Shown here: piece by piece, positions 6,375 to 17,868 of the stretch | Numbering within the stretch: position 1 is the first letter of the stretch | Layout: each line of letters opens with the position of its first letter | Source: Lachnospiraceae bacterium RM5 | Lineage (GTDB): Bacteria; Bacillota; Clostridia; Lachnospirales; Lachnospiraceae | NCBI GenBank assembly: GCA_900110975.1 | Contig: FOFK01000004.1 | Span: 192,684 to 256,683, forward strand | DNA: 64,000 nucleotides | Direction: 5' to 3' | Notes under the pieces: model-generated | Told to the model about the DNA's origin: nothing | Database searches by the model: none | The model's input: only the letters and a program-made list of their open reading frames with translations | Translations under genes and position numbers: made by a program

Positions 6375-9116
6375 ATGTTACCGGAAGAAAAAGCTCGTGT
6401 AAAAATAGATAAGCAATTAAGAAATGCCGGCTGGGATATAGTGGCTCGTGATGAGTATGTTCCGAATAGTATTTCTGCAATAAAAGAAGCATTGATGGTT
6501 GGAAATACAGAGAGTGATTATTTGTTATTTATCGATGGAAAGGCTATTGCGGTTGTTGAAGCTAAAAGAGAAGATAATCCTCTGGGAGATGAAGTAAAAG
6601 CTCAAGCAGAAGGTTATGCTACTACTCCACAGTCATGGTATGGTTTATGGTTTCAGAAGCTTATTCCATTAGTATATTTGGCTAATGGAAATAAGATATA
6701 TTTCAAAAATATGCTTAAGACTGACAGCGAATATGAAGAACTACAGCAGATGCATACGCCTAAGAAGATGCTTCAAATAATCGGTCAAAAATCTGAATAT
6801 GGGGCACTTCCTTTACTTGAAAAGAAGGGGCTTCGTGATTGCCAGTATCGAGCAGAATTGAAGTTTGAGGAATCGTTAAAGCTTGGTAATAAAAAGAATT
6901 TAGCTGTGCTTGCAACAGGTTCTGGAAAGACATATTTAGCTTGTTTGGCTGCTTATAGACTTCTTAATTACACTCAGACAAAGAGAATACTATTTCTTGT
7001 TGATAGAAATAATCTTGCTCGTCAGACTGAATCTGAATTTAGTATTTTTGATAGAACAGAAAATCAGCAGAAGATGAGCAATTTATATACAATTAATCGC
7101 TTAAAAAAAGAAGATGATGTAAAGAGCGATATTGTTATTTCAACTATTCAGAAGTTATTTGCAGTTCTTACGGGACAAGCATTAAAGGATGATAATGAAG
7201 ATGCTGAAGATGAAAACGATAAGAAAGATGAAGATAAGGACAATAGCATAATTACTCTTGGTGATGATTTGAAATTACCACCGGATTATTTCCAATTGAT
7301 AATCGTAGATGAATGTCATAGATCCATTTATGGTAAATGGAAAGCAGTACTTGATTATTTCTCTGGCGCTACAGTTCTTGGCTTAACGGCAACACCAACA
7401 CCAGAGGCATATGCTTATTTTAATAACAACATTATTGAAAAGTATACATATGATGATTCTATTGTTGATGGTGTTAATGTACCGCCTAGAATCTACAGAA
7501 TAATTACAGATATTACATCTCATGGAGATGTTATTGATAAAGGACAGAAGATAGTTGAAACTTCTAGAAAAACAGGTAAGGAAACTAGCAGAGAAACGGA
7601 TGTTTCTGTTATCTATCAGCCAGAAGCACTTGATAGGTCTATTGTAAATAAGAATCAGATCAGAGAAGTCTTGATGGCTTACAAAAAGTCTATTTATGAA
7701 GATTTATATCCAAGTCGAGATGCAAAATGGGAAAGTATTCCTAAGACTTTGATTTTTGCAAAGGACGATTACCATGCGACACAGATAGTTGAGGTTGCAA
7801 AGGAAGTATTTAAGACAGAATTTAAGGATGAAAAGCTTCCTGAAAAATTTGTCCAAAAGATTACATATTCTGCAGGTGATTCTAATGCGCTTATAAGAGA
7901 TTTGCGTACAGAGAGAGAATTTAGAATCGCAGTAACAGTAACTCTTGTTGCTACAGGAACAGATGTTAAGCCTCTTGAGGTTGTTCTCTTCATGAAGGAT
8001 GTTCATTCGGATGTTTTATACACTCAGATGAAAGGTAGAGGTTGTCGTGTAATTAGCGACGATAAACTTAAAGAAGTTACGCCAAATGCTGATACAAAAG
8101 AGTGTTATTACATTGTGGATGCAGTGGGAGTTACTGAATCTGAAAAGCATATACCAAAACCAGGCAATGATCCTAAAAAGAAAAAACTATCATTGGAACA
8201 ATTACTGGAGCACTTGGCACACAATGAAGTAAGCGATGAGAACCTTATCCTTCTTCGTGATTATTGCTCAACTATTCAGAGAAGATATGAAGAAGATGTA
8301 TTGTTTGGCCGTCATCTCGATTACTTTATAAGTGAATATAATTTTGCACCTAGAACTTTGGCTAACAGTATTAACGATGCAGTTATGAATGGAACATTGG
8401 TGGAATATATAAGTCCATCACATGACAATACAGGAAGAATAGCACTCATTTATTGTTTGATGGGTAATTTGCAGGCAAGAAAGAAACTTCTTGAATTGCA
8501 GAAAGGTTATTGGATAGAGACGCAGGAAAGCGATGAGCTTATCTATGCCGGTTTCTCAAAAGAATCAGCTAAAACATATATAGAAAACTTTGAGAAATAC
8601 CTGAATGAAAATAAGGACAGTATTGAGGCACTTCGTATTATTTACAATTCAGAGGATACAGTTATAACTCACAATATGCTTGTTGAACTTCAGGATAGAT
8701 TATTGGCTGAAAGTAGGCAGTATGGCGTATATCAGATATGGAAGAATTATAAGCTCCTCGATGACCAGGGAGATGTGGAAATTCTTGATGGTAAGTCGAA
8801 TGTAAATGCGCTTACAAATCTGATTCAGATTGTAAGATATGCGTATAAGAAGAATCAGAAACTAACAAGCTTAATCAATGGATATGCACAGAGATTTAGT
8901 TTGTATTGTGGTCGTGCGCAGCGTGTACTTACTCAAGAACAGAAAGATATCATGCAGCAGGTTGCTGAATACATCATAAATGATGGAGCAATCACTATAA
9001 TGGAATTAAATGAAACAGATACTGAACTTTGGAAGAAGGCAGTAAAGAGCTTTGGTGGTAAAACACTGGCTAGTGAAATTCAAACATTATCAAAATTTAT
9101 ATTAAAGGTGGCTTAA
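6375..9116 (+). CDS. hsdR: type I restriction enzyme, R subunit (HsdR)
   Basis: About 913 residues. The N-terminal PD-(D/E)xK nuclease has D48, then E62-A-K64 in AVVEAKRED. The SF2 helicase motor has motif I ATGSGKTY (Walker A at about 182-186), motif II DECH (312-315), motif III LTATPT and motif VI QMKGRGCR. The C-terminal helical domain contacts HsdM/HsdS. It translocates DNA using ATP and cuts it when the recognition site is unmethylated. The start could be the GTG at 6369 or the ATG at 6375. AAAGGAAG precedes both. It is the first large gene of the operon and is 3 bases from hsdM. All key motifs are intact, so it is probably active. Confidence 0.95.
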   Translation: MLPEEKARVKIDKQLRNAGWDIVARDEYVPNSISAIKEALMVGNTESDYLLFIDGKAIAVVEAKREDNPLGDEVKAQAEGYATTPQSWYGLWFQKLIPLVYLANGNKIYFKNMLKTDSEYEELQQMHTPKKMLQIIGQKSEYGALPLLEKKGLRDCQYRAELKFEESLKLGNKKNLAVLATGSGKTYLACLAAYRLLNYTQTKRILFLVDRNNLARQTESEFSIFDRTENQQKMSNLYTINRLKKEDDVKSDIVISTIQKLFAVLTGQALKDDNEDAEDENDKKDEDKDNSIITLGDDLKLPPDYFQLIIVDECHRSIYGKWKAVLDYFSGATVLGLTATPTPEAYAYFNNNIIEKYTYDDSIVDGVNVPPRIYRIITDITSHGDVIDKGQKIVETSRKTGKETSRETDVSVIYQPEALDRSIVNKNQIREVLMAYKKSIYEDLYPSRDAKWESIPKTLIFAKDDYHATQIVEVAKEVFKTEFKDEKLPEKFVQKITYSAGDSNALIRDLRTEREFRIAVTVTLVATGTDVKPLEVVLFMKDVHSDVLYTQMKGRGCRVISDDKLKEVTPNADTKECYYIVDAVGVTESEKHIPKPGNDPKKKKLSLEQLLEHLAHNEVSDENLILLRDYCSTIQRRYEEDVLFGRHLDYFISEYNFAPRTLANSINDAVMNGTLVEYISPSHDNTGRIALIYCLMGNLQARKKLLELQKGYWIETQESDELIYAGFSKESAKTYIENFEKYLNENKDSIEALRIIYNSEDTVITHNMLVELQDRLLAESRQYGVYQIWKNYKLLDDQGDVEILDGKSNVNALTNLIQIVRYAYKKNQKLTSLINGYAQRFSLYCGRAQRVLTQEQKDIMQQVAEYIINDGAITIMELNETDTELWKKAVKSFGGKTLASEIQTLSKFILKVA

Positions 9117-11881
<2,765 letters not shown>

Positions 11882-11908
11882 TGAATTTGAGTTAAGGAGG
11901 TGAGGTTA

Positions 11909-14900
11909 GTGAGTAATGTTAATGCTATTCAAAATGCAATTATGGAATTAGAAGGTGGGGCGTTTCAAAAACTATTTGATGCCTATTTATACAAAAAATA
12001 TAAGTTCGAGAATATTCAAACATTAGGTGTTCAGACGGGGACAAACAAACCAACAAAAGGAACGCCAGATTCTTATGTGCTTCTTGAGAGTGGTGAATAC
12101 ATACTCATTAACTATGGCTCTGTTTCATCTCAACCGGCAAGCAAAATAAGAAGTGATATTTTATCTTGTTTTAATTCTGCAAAATTGAGTCTTGATAAAT
12201 CAAAAATCAAGAAGATAATTTGTGTATATTGTTCTACAAATATCCATTTAGAGCAATTTAATAGTCTTATGGAACAGCTTGAAGGAATAGAAATAAAACT
12301 AATAGGTATAGATACAATATCACATGATCTTGCGTTAATATATCCTAATTTAGCATATGATTACTTGCACATCGAAATAGACTCACATCAGGTTTTTGAT
12401 ATTGATGATTTTGTGACAGTATATGATGCGAATGGTATAAATGCGCCTATCGATTGTGAATTTCATTATAGAGAAAATGAGGTTAGTGATGTAGTAAGAA
12501 TAGTTAAGGAAAACAAGGTTTCTATTGTTATTGGGGCGTGTGGAGTTGGAAAAACAAGATTAGTTTTGGAGAGTTGTCGCACGCTTGAAAAAGAAGGATG
12601 GAATGTGCTTTGTGTTCGTAGCAATGGAGCTCTTTTGTATAATGATTTAAGATATTATTTCTCCGAAAAGGGCCGATATATATTGTTTTTAGATGATGCT
12701 AATACTGTTTCAAGCTTTGAAAATGTATTGGATTATTTAATGACGTTATCAAATGGCATCGAGCTGAAGGTAATTATAACATTGCGAGACTATGCGAAAG
12801 AACGGGTTGTGGATTCTATTATAAAATACACAAAGCCTGCATTGTATTTGTTGAATACAATAAAAGATGATGAAATTAAAGGTATTTTAAAAGCAAATTT
12901 CGGAATAATAAATGAATTATACTTAAAGAAAATATCAGAAATTGCTTGTGGAAATATTCGATTAGCTGTTCTGGCTGGATTAAAATCAGTTGAGAATGGA
13001 TACGAAGCAATTAATAATGCGGAAGATATTTTTAAGGTTTATTACGGAAGTGTGATTGAATCGTCGAATATAACAAGAGAAGAATTGATAATACTATTTT
13101 TTGTGGCATTGCTTGGACCAATCAGAAAAAATGATAATCAATTGTATAAAGAATTGGTGGAAAGCTACCTTCCTAATATAGATGAAAATGCATTATATGA
13201 ACACTTATTTTCACTTGAATTAATTGATTGGTTCAAAAATGAAATAATTAAAATATCAGACCAAAGTTTTTCTAATTATATTTTATATTATGTGTTATTT
13301 GAAAAGAGATGGATAGATCTGAGCCGTATTATTTTTACAGGGTTACGAGATTACAGACAGAAAATAATCTATGCATTAAATACATTGATGGAATTGTTCA
13401 AAACTGAAGGACTAACAAAATATATTGAAGATAATATAAATGATGCATGGAATAATTCTTGTGAAAAAGATGAGTTGTTATATGTTGAATCGTTTCATGC
13501 GGTAAATTCTGTCAAAGCGCTTTTGATATTAAAAAAATATGTAGATAATAGCGAAATAATAGAGTTTGATTTGCGTAAGTTTGATATAAATAAGCACAAG
13601 AAGAATCATAGAATATCAACAAAAGAAATAGAGATACTAGCTGGATATAAATATACAGAATATTTGGAAGAAGCGCTGGAACTTTTATTGCGTTTCTTTG
13701 AAAAACAACCAGATAAAATTATGGATGTTTATTTCACTATTGTAGATAGAATAATGTTTGATAAGTATTCTTATGCAAACAAGTATAAAAACGAATCATT
13801 AATTTTGAATAAACTTTGGGAAAAGTGTGAGATGGGCAAAGACTATAATTTTACACTTTTATATATTAATGTTGCAGAACAAGCGCTTGAAACCGAAAAA
13901 ACATTTACAGAGAAAATAAAGAATAGTCGATCTGTTAATTTTGTGCGTATGGCTATTCGTTTTTGTGATGATATAAAAGAGATTAGAACCTCTATTTGGG
14001 AGAATTTTGCTTGTTTGAGTAATAATTCAATGTATGAGCAAAGGATTAATCAGATATTAACTGAATTGCACGTAAATGGATTAGATGAAGAAAATACGAA
14101 AAAATATATATCATCAGATGTAGATGCGATATATAAGTTGTTTTTAGAAAATAGAAAGGTTGATTTTAACAGAGCAAAAATATATGCAAAATATGAAGGT
14201 ACTGAAAAACACTTAGAAATGCCATTTGATGAACGATTGTCTCATTCGAGTGATAATTATCAGTATAGAATTTATGATGTATTGTCCAGAGAACATATAA
14301 AAGGACAAACATATCAAGAGGATGAAAAGGCAAGAAAAGAATCTATAAAAAGTGAATTGCAAGATTATAACTTGGAAGATTATAAAAGCTTCTTTTCAGC
14401 ATGCAGTGAAATAGAATCTTTGATTGATAAAAATGATATATGGCAACTTTCAAGAGGGGTTGAAATAGTTTTTGAGATAGTTCAAACTTCGGAATTAGAA
14501 TATATAGATGTATTTAAGTTATACCTGGAAAATGGGGCTCCGTTTTCAATGAATGGATATAGTGTTGTTGCATATCTGTTGAAAAACTACGATTATACAA
14601 CAGTAATGAATGTATTAGATGAGTATCCATTCGATGATTCATGCAGATGGATGAATTGTATATGGGAGTGCTTAGAGGATGATCGAATAACAAAAGACAT
14701 TGTATATCAATATAAATCATTTTTGGTAAAAGCTTTACCAGAAAAAAGAATAATTCCAACATCATTCATGCTTTCTAAATACGTCAAATATGATTCGGAA
14801 GTACTAAAAAATGTAATTGCTAGTTTGAAGGAAGATAAAGAAATTGCAGCTCGTTTCTTATTAGGCATTTTTAGAGAGGAGGATGTGAAGTTATTAGTCA

Positions 14901-15598
14901 AACTGTTTTCACAGAACATGGATGCATTATCCGAAATTTATATTAATGCGCTAAATAATCATTTGGATTTCGAAGGAAATTTATTCTTTAAGTTGTATGA
15001 ATATAACCCTAGTATTTGGAATAATTATATTGATTGGTTGAAAGATAATTATGATAGAAATGGTTATGCTCATTCTATAGTCGATAGAATTTGGGAAACA
15101 CCTAATTATGAAAAAAATATAGAATATGCATACAAGCAATTAATTGGGGATATAGTGTGGAGCTTTAATGCAGAACCAGCTAAGCTACTGTTTAGAAAAG
15201 TGGATGATGAAATATTATATGCTAGAAAAAGGGGGTGGTTATTAGATAGATTATATGCAAATATAAATGATATTGAAGAATGTAAAGTGTTGATAAATAT
15301 TGTTACGGTAGTATATCCAGACTGGGAAATCGAGTATTTGCTCGAATATTTGAAGTTGAACAAGAATTGTGATGATTTTAAAAAACTATATTTATTCCCA
15401 CTTTCAGAATCGTGGTCAGGTAGTCAAATCCCATTGATTAATAATAAAATAGATTTGCTACAATCGCTGAATAAACAAATTAGCGGATTGGATTACTTGG
15501 AACACAAAGCATATATAGAAGAAAGAATTAATGGACTAGAAGAATATAGAGATAAAGTTGAGATTAGAGAGTATTTGGAGAACGCCTCATATGCTTAG
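11909..15598 (+). CDS. large STAND-like NTPase with N-terminal restriction-endonuclease-like domain, candidate defence protein
   Basis: About 1229 residues. Residues 1-160 resemble the PD-(D/E)xK-like domain found before nSTAND3-type NTPases: QKLFDAYLYKKYK, then GTPDSYVLL with D54. The catalytic strand, usually read as E-Y-T, here reads INYG, so N68 replaces the acidic residue. An NTPase domain follows with Walker A GACGVGKT (209-216) and Walker B YILFLDDAN (D262, D263). The remaining roughly 800 residues are helical and repeat-like, a probable sensor. STAND proteins such as Avs detect phage proteins and trigger an effector. The GTG at 11909 is preferred over 11900, which overlaps the AAGGAGG site. 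It lies 27 bases after hsdS, so it is part of the hsd operon. Confidence 0.65.
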   Translation: MSNVNAIQNAIMELEGGAFQKLFDAYLYKKYKFENIQTLGVQTGTNKPTKGTPDSYVLLESGEYILINYGSVSSQPASKIRSDILSCFNSAKLSLDKSKIKKIICVYCSTNIHLEQFNSLMEQLEGIEIKLIGIDTISHDLALIYPNLAYDYLHIEIDSHQVFDIDDFVTVYDANGINAPIDCEFHYRENEVSDVVRIVKENKVSIVIGACGVGKTRLVLESCRTLEKEGWNVLCVRSNGALLYNDLRYYFSEKGRYILFLDDANTVSSFENVLDYLMTLSNGIELKVIITLRDYAKERVVDSIIKYTKPALYLLNTIKDDEIKGILKANFGIINELYLKKISEIACGNIRLAVLAGLKSVENGYEAINNAEDIFKVYYGSVIESSNITREELIILFFVALLGPIRKNDNQLYKELVESYLPNIDENALYEHLFSLELIDWFKNEIIKISDQSFSNYILYYVLFEKRWIDLSRIIFTGLRDYRQKIIYALNTLMELFKTEGLTKYIEDNINDAWNNSCEKDELLYVESFHAVNSVKALLILKKYVDNSEIIEFDLRKFDINKHKKNHRISTKEIEILAGYKYTEYLEEALELLLRFFEKQPDKIMDVYFTIVDRIMFDKYSYANKYKNESLILNKLWEKCEMGKDYNFTLLYINVAEQALETEKTFTEKIKNSRSVNFVRMAIRFCDDIKEIRTSIWENFACLSNNSMYEQRINQILTELHVNGLDEENTKKYISSDVDAIYKLFLENRKVDFNRAKIYAKYEGTEKHLEMPFDERLSHSSDNYQYRIYDVLSREHIKGQTYQEDEKARKESIKSELQDYNLEDYKSFFSACSEIESLIDKNDIWQLSRGVEIVFEIVQTSELEYIDVFKLYLENGAPFSMNGYSVVAYLLKNYDYTTVMNVLDEYPFDDSCRWMNCIWECLEDDRITKDIVYQYKSFLVKALPEKRIIPTSFMLSKYVKYDSEVLKNVIASLKEDKEIAARFLLGIFREEDVKLLVKLFSQNMDALSEIYINALNNHLDFEGNLFFKLYEYNPSIWNNYIDWLKDNYDRNGYAHSIVDRIWETPNYEKNIEYAYKQLIGDIVWSFNAEPAKLLFRKVDDEILYARKRGWLLDRLYANINDIEECKVLINIVTVVYPDWEIEYLLEYLKLNKNCDDFKKLYLFPLSESWSGSQIPLINNKIDLLQSLNKQISGLDYLEHKAYIEERINGLEEYRDKVEIREYLENASYA

Positions 15599-15870
15599 CT
15601 TACATGAAGTTGAACCCTCTGGGTTCATCGTTACAAAGTTGTGTTCACTTATTAACGATAACGCCCAGTTTCAAGCGTATATTCTTCCCCAATATCCGTA
15701 TACGGTTCGTATCCGTTTGAGTGTAACACTTTGCCTTATTTTGCCTCGATTTGCCATAAAATGTACATACTGTCGAATGTCCACTTGACAGACGAACATT
15801 TCTTTTATCAAAAGGATTGGCGCAAAATGCGGCAAAACGCGGCATTTCGAATTCAACAAGGAGAAAATTT
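15599..15870 (+). other. leader region of the LMW-PTP gene with shared sequence blocks
   Basis: No gene is visible. A short hairpin GAACCC-TCT-GGGTTC (15612-15626) just after the STAND gene could be a weak terminator. The blocks at 15700-15718, 15786-15798 and 15822-15836 recur at 4799-4889 (see that entry). The G+C content is higher than in surrounding DNA and the segment looks like a mosaic joint at the right edge of the defence island. Confidence 0.45.
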
Positions 15871-16368
15871 ATGAAAATCAAAGTACTTTTCATCTGCCAC
15901 GGCAATATTTGTCGTTCGCCTATGGCGGAGTTTGTTTTAAAAGATATGGTTGAAAAACGTGGCATTAAAGATGAATTTCATATAGAATCTCGCGCAACCA
16001 GTACGGAAGAAATCTGGGGAGGTAAGGGTAATCCTATTTATCCGCCGGCACAAAAAGAATTGAGGAGAAATAATATCGGAAACACGACCTATACCAATTT
16101 CTCAAACAAGAGAGCAAAGCAGGTAACGAAGCAGGATTACAAGGATTACGATTATCTCCTCTGTGCAGATACAATGAACATAAGGAATACATCAAAAATC
16201 GTTGGTGGAGATAGTGAACAAAAGATTAATTTGTTGCTGGATTATGCCATAGATGAATCAAAACACGGAAAATTAATTGCAGATCCTTGGTATACCGGAA
16301 ATTTTGAAATGACGTATAAAGATATTGTTGAGGGTTGCGAAGGACTTTTATATTATTTGGGATATTAA
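15871..16368 (+). CDS. low-molecular-weight protein tyrosine phosphatase
   Basis: A 165-residue LMW-PTP. The P-loop is CHGNICRS (C9 nucleophile, R15) and the general acid is the aspartate of DPWYTG near the C-terminus. The family dephosphorylates phosphotyrosine proteins by a cysteinyl-phosphate intermediate. In Firmicutes it often opposes BY-kinases. The start follows AAGGAG. It is a clear paralogue of the gene at 24986 (shared FICHGNICRSPMAEF, ATSTEEIW, YPPA, DPWY), and a third 5' fragment lies at 4762. Those proteins also resemble arsenate reductases, but the DPWY acid and the CHGNICR loop favour a phosphatase. It stands alone between the STAND gene and a sensory operon. Confidence 0.85.
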   Translation: MKIKVLFICHGNICRSPMAEFVLKDMVEKRGIKDEFHIESRATSTEEIWGGKGNPIYPPAQKELRRNNIGNTTYTNFSNKRAKQVTKQDYKDYDYLLCADTMNIRNTSKIVGGDSEQKINLLLDYAIDESKHGKLIADPWYTGNFEMTYKDIVEGCEGLLYYLGY

Positions 16369-16477
16369 GTTCGGATAGTTTTTATAGAATGAATTGCACT
16401 AACAGACAGTTAAGATAGCCTTACTGTTGATTCGCTGAAAAGTCTTGAAAAAAAGCTTTTTGCCAGCCTGCTGATAT

Positions 16478-16506
16478 TTGAAATAACAGGCAGAAAATGA
16501 TATAAT
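16478..16506 (+). promoter_or_regulatory. promoter of the solute-binding protein/kinase operon
   Basis: TTGAAA (16478-16483), exactly 17 bases, TATAAT (16501-16506). The inverted repeat GCCTG (16465-16469) and CAGGC (16487-16491) brackets the -35 box and could be an operator. Confidence 0.65.
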
Positions 16507-16562
16507 TATCATAGTTTTTATAGTGGAAAAGGAGCTTGTGGGAGTTGGGAGGAAAAGAGTGT

Positions 16563-17852
16563 ATGAAAAAGATAAAATGCATTTTTTTGATTATTAGTAT
16601 TGTTGTATCATTGACGGCTTGTGATAGTAAAAAAACAGACAAAAAGGAAGCGGGTTTTGTTCCGGCTCTTGATGAGAATACGGAATGCAGTATCACCGTG
16701 GCAGGAAGTTATGATAACTTTGAGGCATTGGAGGCGGAATTTGATCGTTTCAACGAAATATATCCTAAGGTTCAGCTCAGTTATATGAAACTGGATGATT
16801 ATAACAATATTCTTGGGACGGCGTTGGAAGGCGAAGATAAACCAAATATTTTCTTCTCCTATGCATGGATGATTGGAAATGACAAATATGCTTCGGTATT
16901 TTCACATGCGGAAGATCTTTCGGATGCTTCCTTGAACTTAGATTTGGGCTGTATTCGCTCAGGTCTGATTGATCATGATTCAGAAGGGCATGTGATGATG
17001 GTGCCGGTTTTTTCCAGAAGTTATGGCATGCTGGTGAACAACGATTTGTTTAAAAAAGAAGGCCTCAGCCTTCCTACTACATGGACAGAGTTATTGAAAG
17101 TGTGCGAAGAGTTTAAGGAAAAAGGATACGAAAGCCCTATGATGGGCTACAGTCAGGAGTCTTCCGGCTGTTTTATGTACACGGTTGCTTATCCGTTATT
17201 TGTAGCAACTCTTGCTGATAAACCTGAAGCACTTAAGATGGCAAACAATCTGGATCCGGCAGCGGGAGAATATATGCGTCCGGCATTGGAAGTTGTGGAA
17301 TGTTTGATCCAAAACGGATGTGTAGATTTGAATGAGTGTAATAAAATAGAAGACAATTATACGCAGGTGATTTTGCGCTTTTTTGAAGGCGATGTACCTA
17401 TGATGATCTGTTCAGGAGATACTGTTTCCGGAACAAAGAAAAGGGAAAGCCAGTCAGAAGCTTTCAGCGCAGCACCGTTTAATTATACATTTTTACCTAT
17501 TCCTCTGACTGAGGAAGGGGGATATTTTATTGACAGCCCTTCAGTAGAGTTCTCTGTAAATAAGGATTGTGACAATCTCGATATGACCAACGAATTTATG
17601 AGATTCCTGATTACAGATGATGAACTGAATCAGATGGCTTCTGTTAAACGTCTGGTAACACCTACTGAGGAGATGTCTTTTGATTCGGTATATGCACCGT
17701 TTGCAAAAGTACCATCAGAACGTACAATATCTCCGGAGGTATTGGGTATTACAGATCCGCTTGCAGTACAAATAAAAAACGCAGCGTATCAGGTTGGAAA
17801 AGGTGATATCACCATTGATGAAGCCGTTACAATGTACGGAACCTTTGAGTAG
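16563..17852 (+). CDS. extracellular solute-binding lipoprotein
   Basis: A 429-residue family-1 solute-binding protein, the type used for sugars and oligosaccharides. The lipoprotein signal MKKIKCIFLIISIVVSLTAC has its lipobox cysteine at residue 20. The mature part has the two-lobe binding-protein pattern (ITVAGSYDNFEALEAEFDRF, GMLVNNDLFKKEGL, PTTWTELL). The ATG at 16563 is chosen over the GTG at 16536 because it has GGGAGG upstream and begins the signal peptide. No permease or ATPase gene is near. The next genes are a hybrid histidine kinase 16 bases downstream and a response regulator, so the protein is more likely a ligand receptor for signalling than an import component. Confidence 0.85.
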   Translation: MKKIKCIFLIISIVVSLTACDSKKTDKKEAGFVPALDENTECSITVAGSYDNFEALEAEFDRFNEIYPKVQLSYMKLDDYNNILGTALEGEDKPNIFFSYAWMIGNDKYASVFSHAEDLSDASLNLDLGCIRSGLIDHDSEGHVMMVPVFSRSYGMLVNNDLFKKEGLSLPTTWTELLKVCEEFKEKGYESPMMGYSQESSGCFMYTVAYPLFVATLADKPEALKMANNLDPAAGEYMRPALEVVECLIQNGCVDLNECNKIEDNYTQVILRFFEGDVPMMICSGDTVSGTKKRESQSEAFSAAPFNYTFLPIPLTEEGGYFIDSPSVEFSVNKDCDNLDMTNEFMRFLITDDELNQMASVKRLVTPTEEMSFDSVYAPFAKVPSERTISPEVLGITDPLAVQIKNAAYQVGKGDITIDEAVTMYGTFE

Positions 17853-17868
17853 GAAACGGAGGGGTCGT

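Noticed and set aside
15871-16368. Arsenate reductase of the ArsC (LMW-PTP-like) type
   Set aside because: The CHGNICRS loop and the DPWY general acid are those of phosphatases and no ars genes are present.
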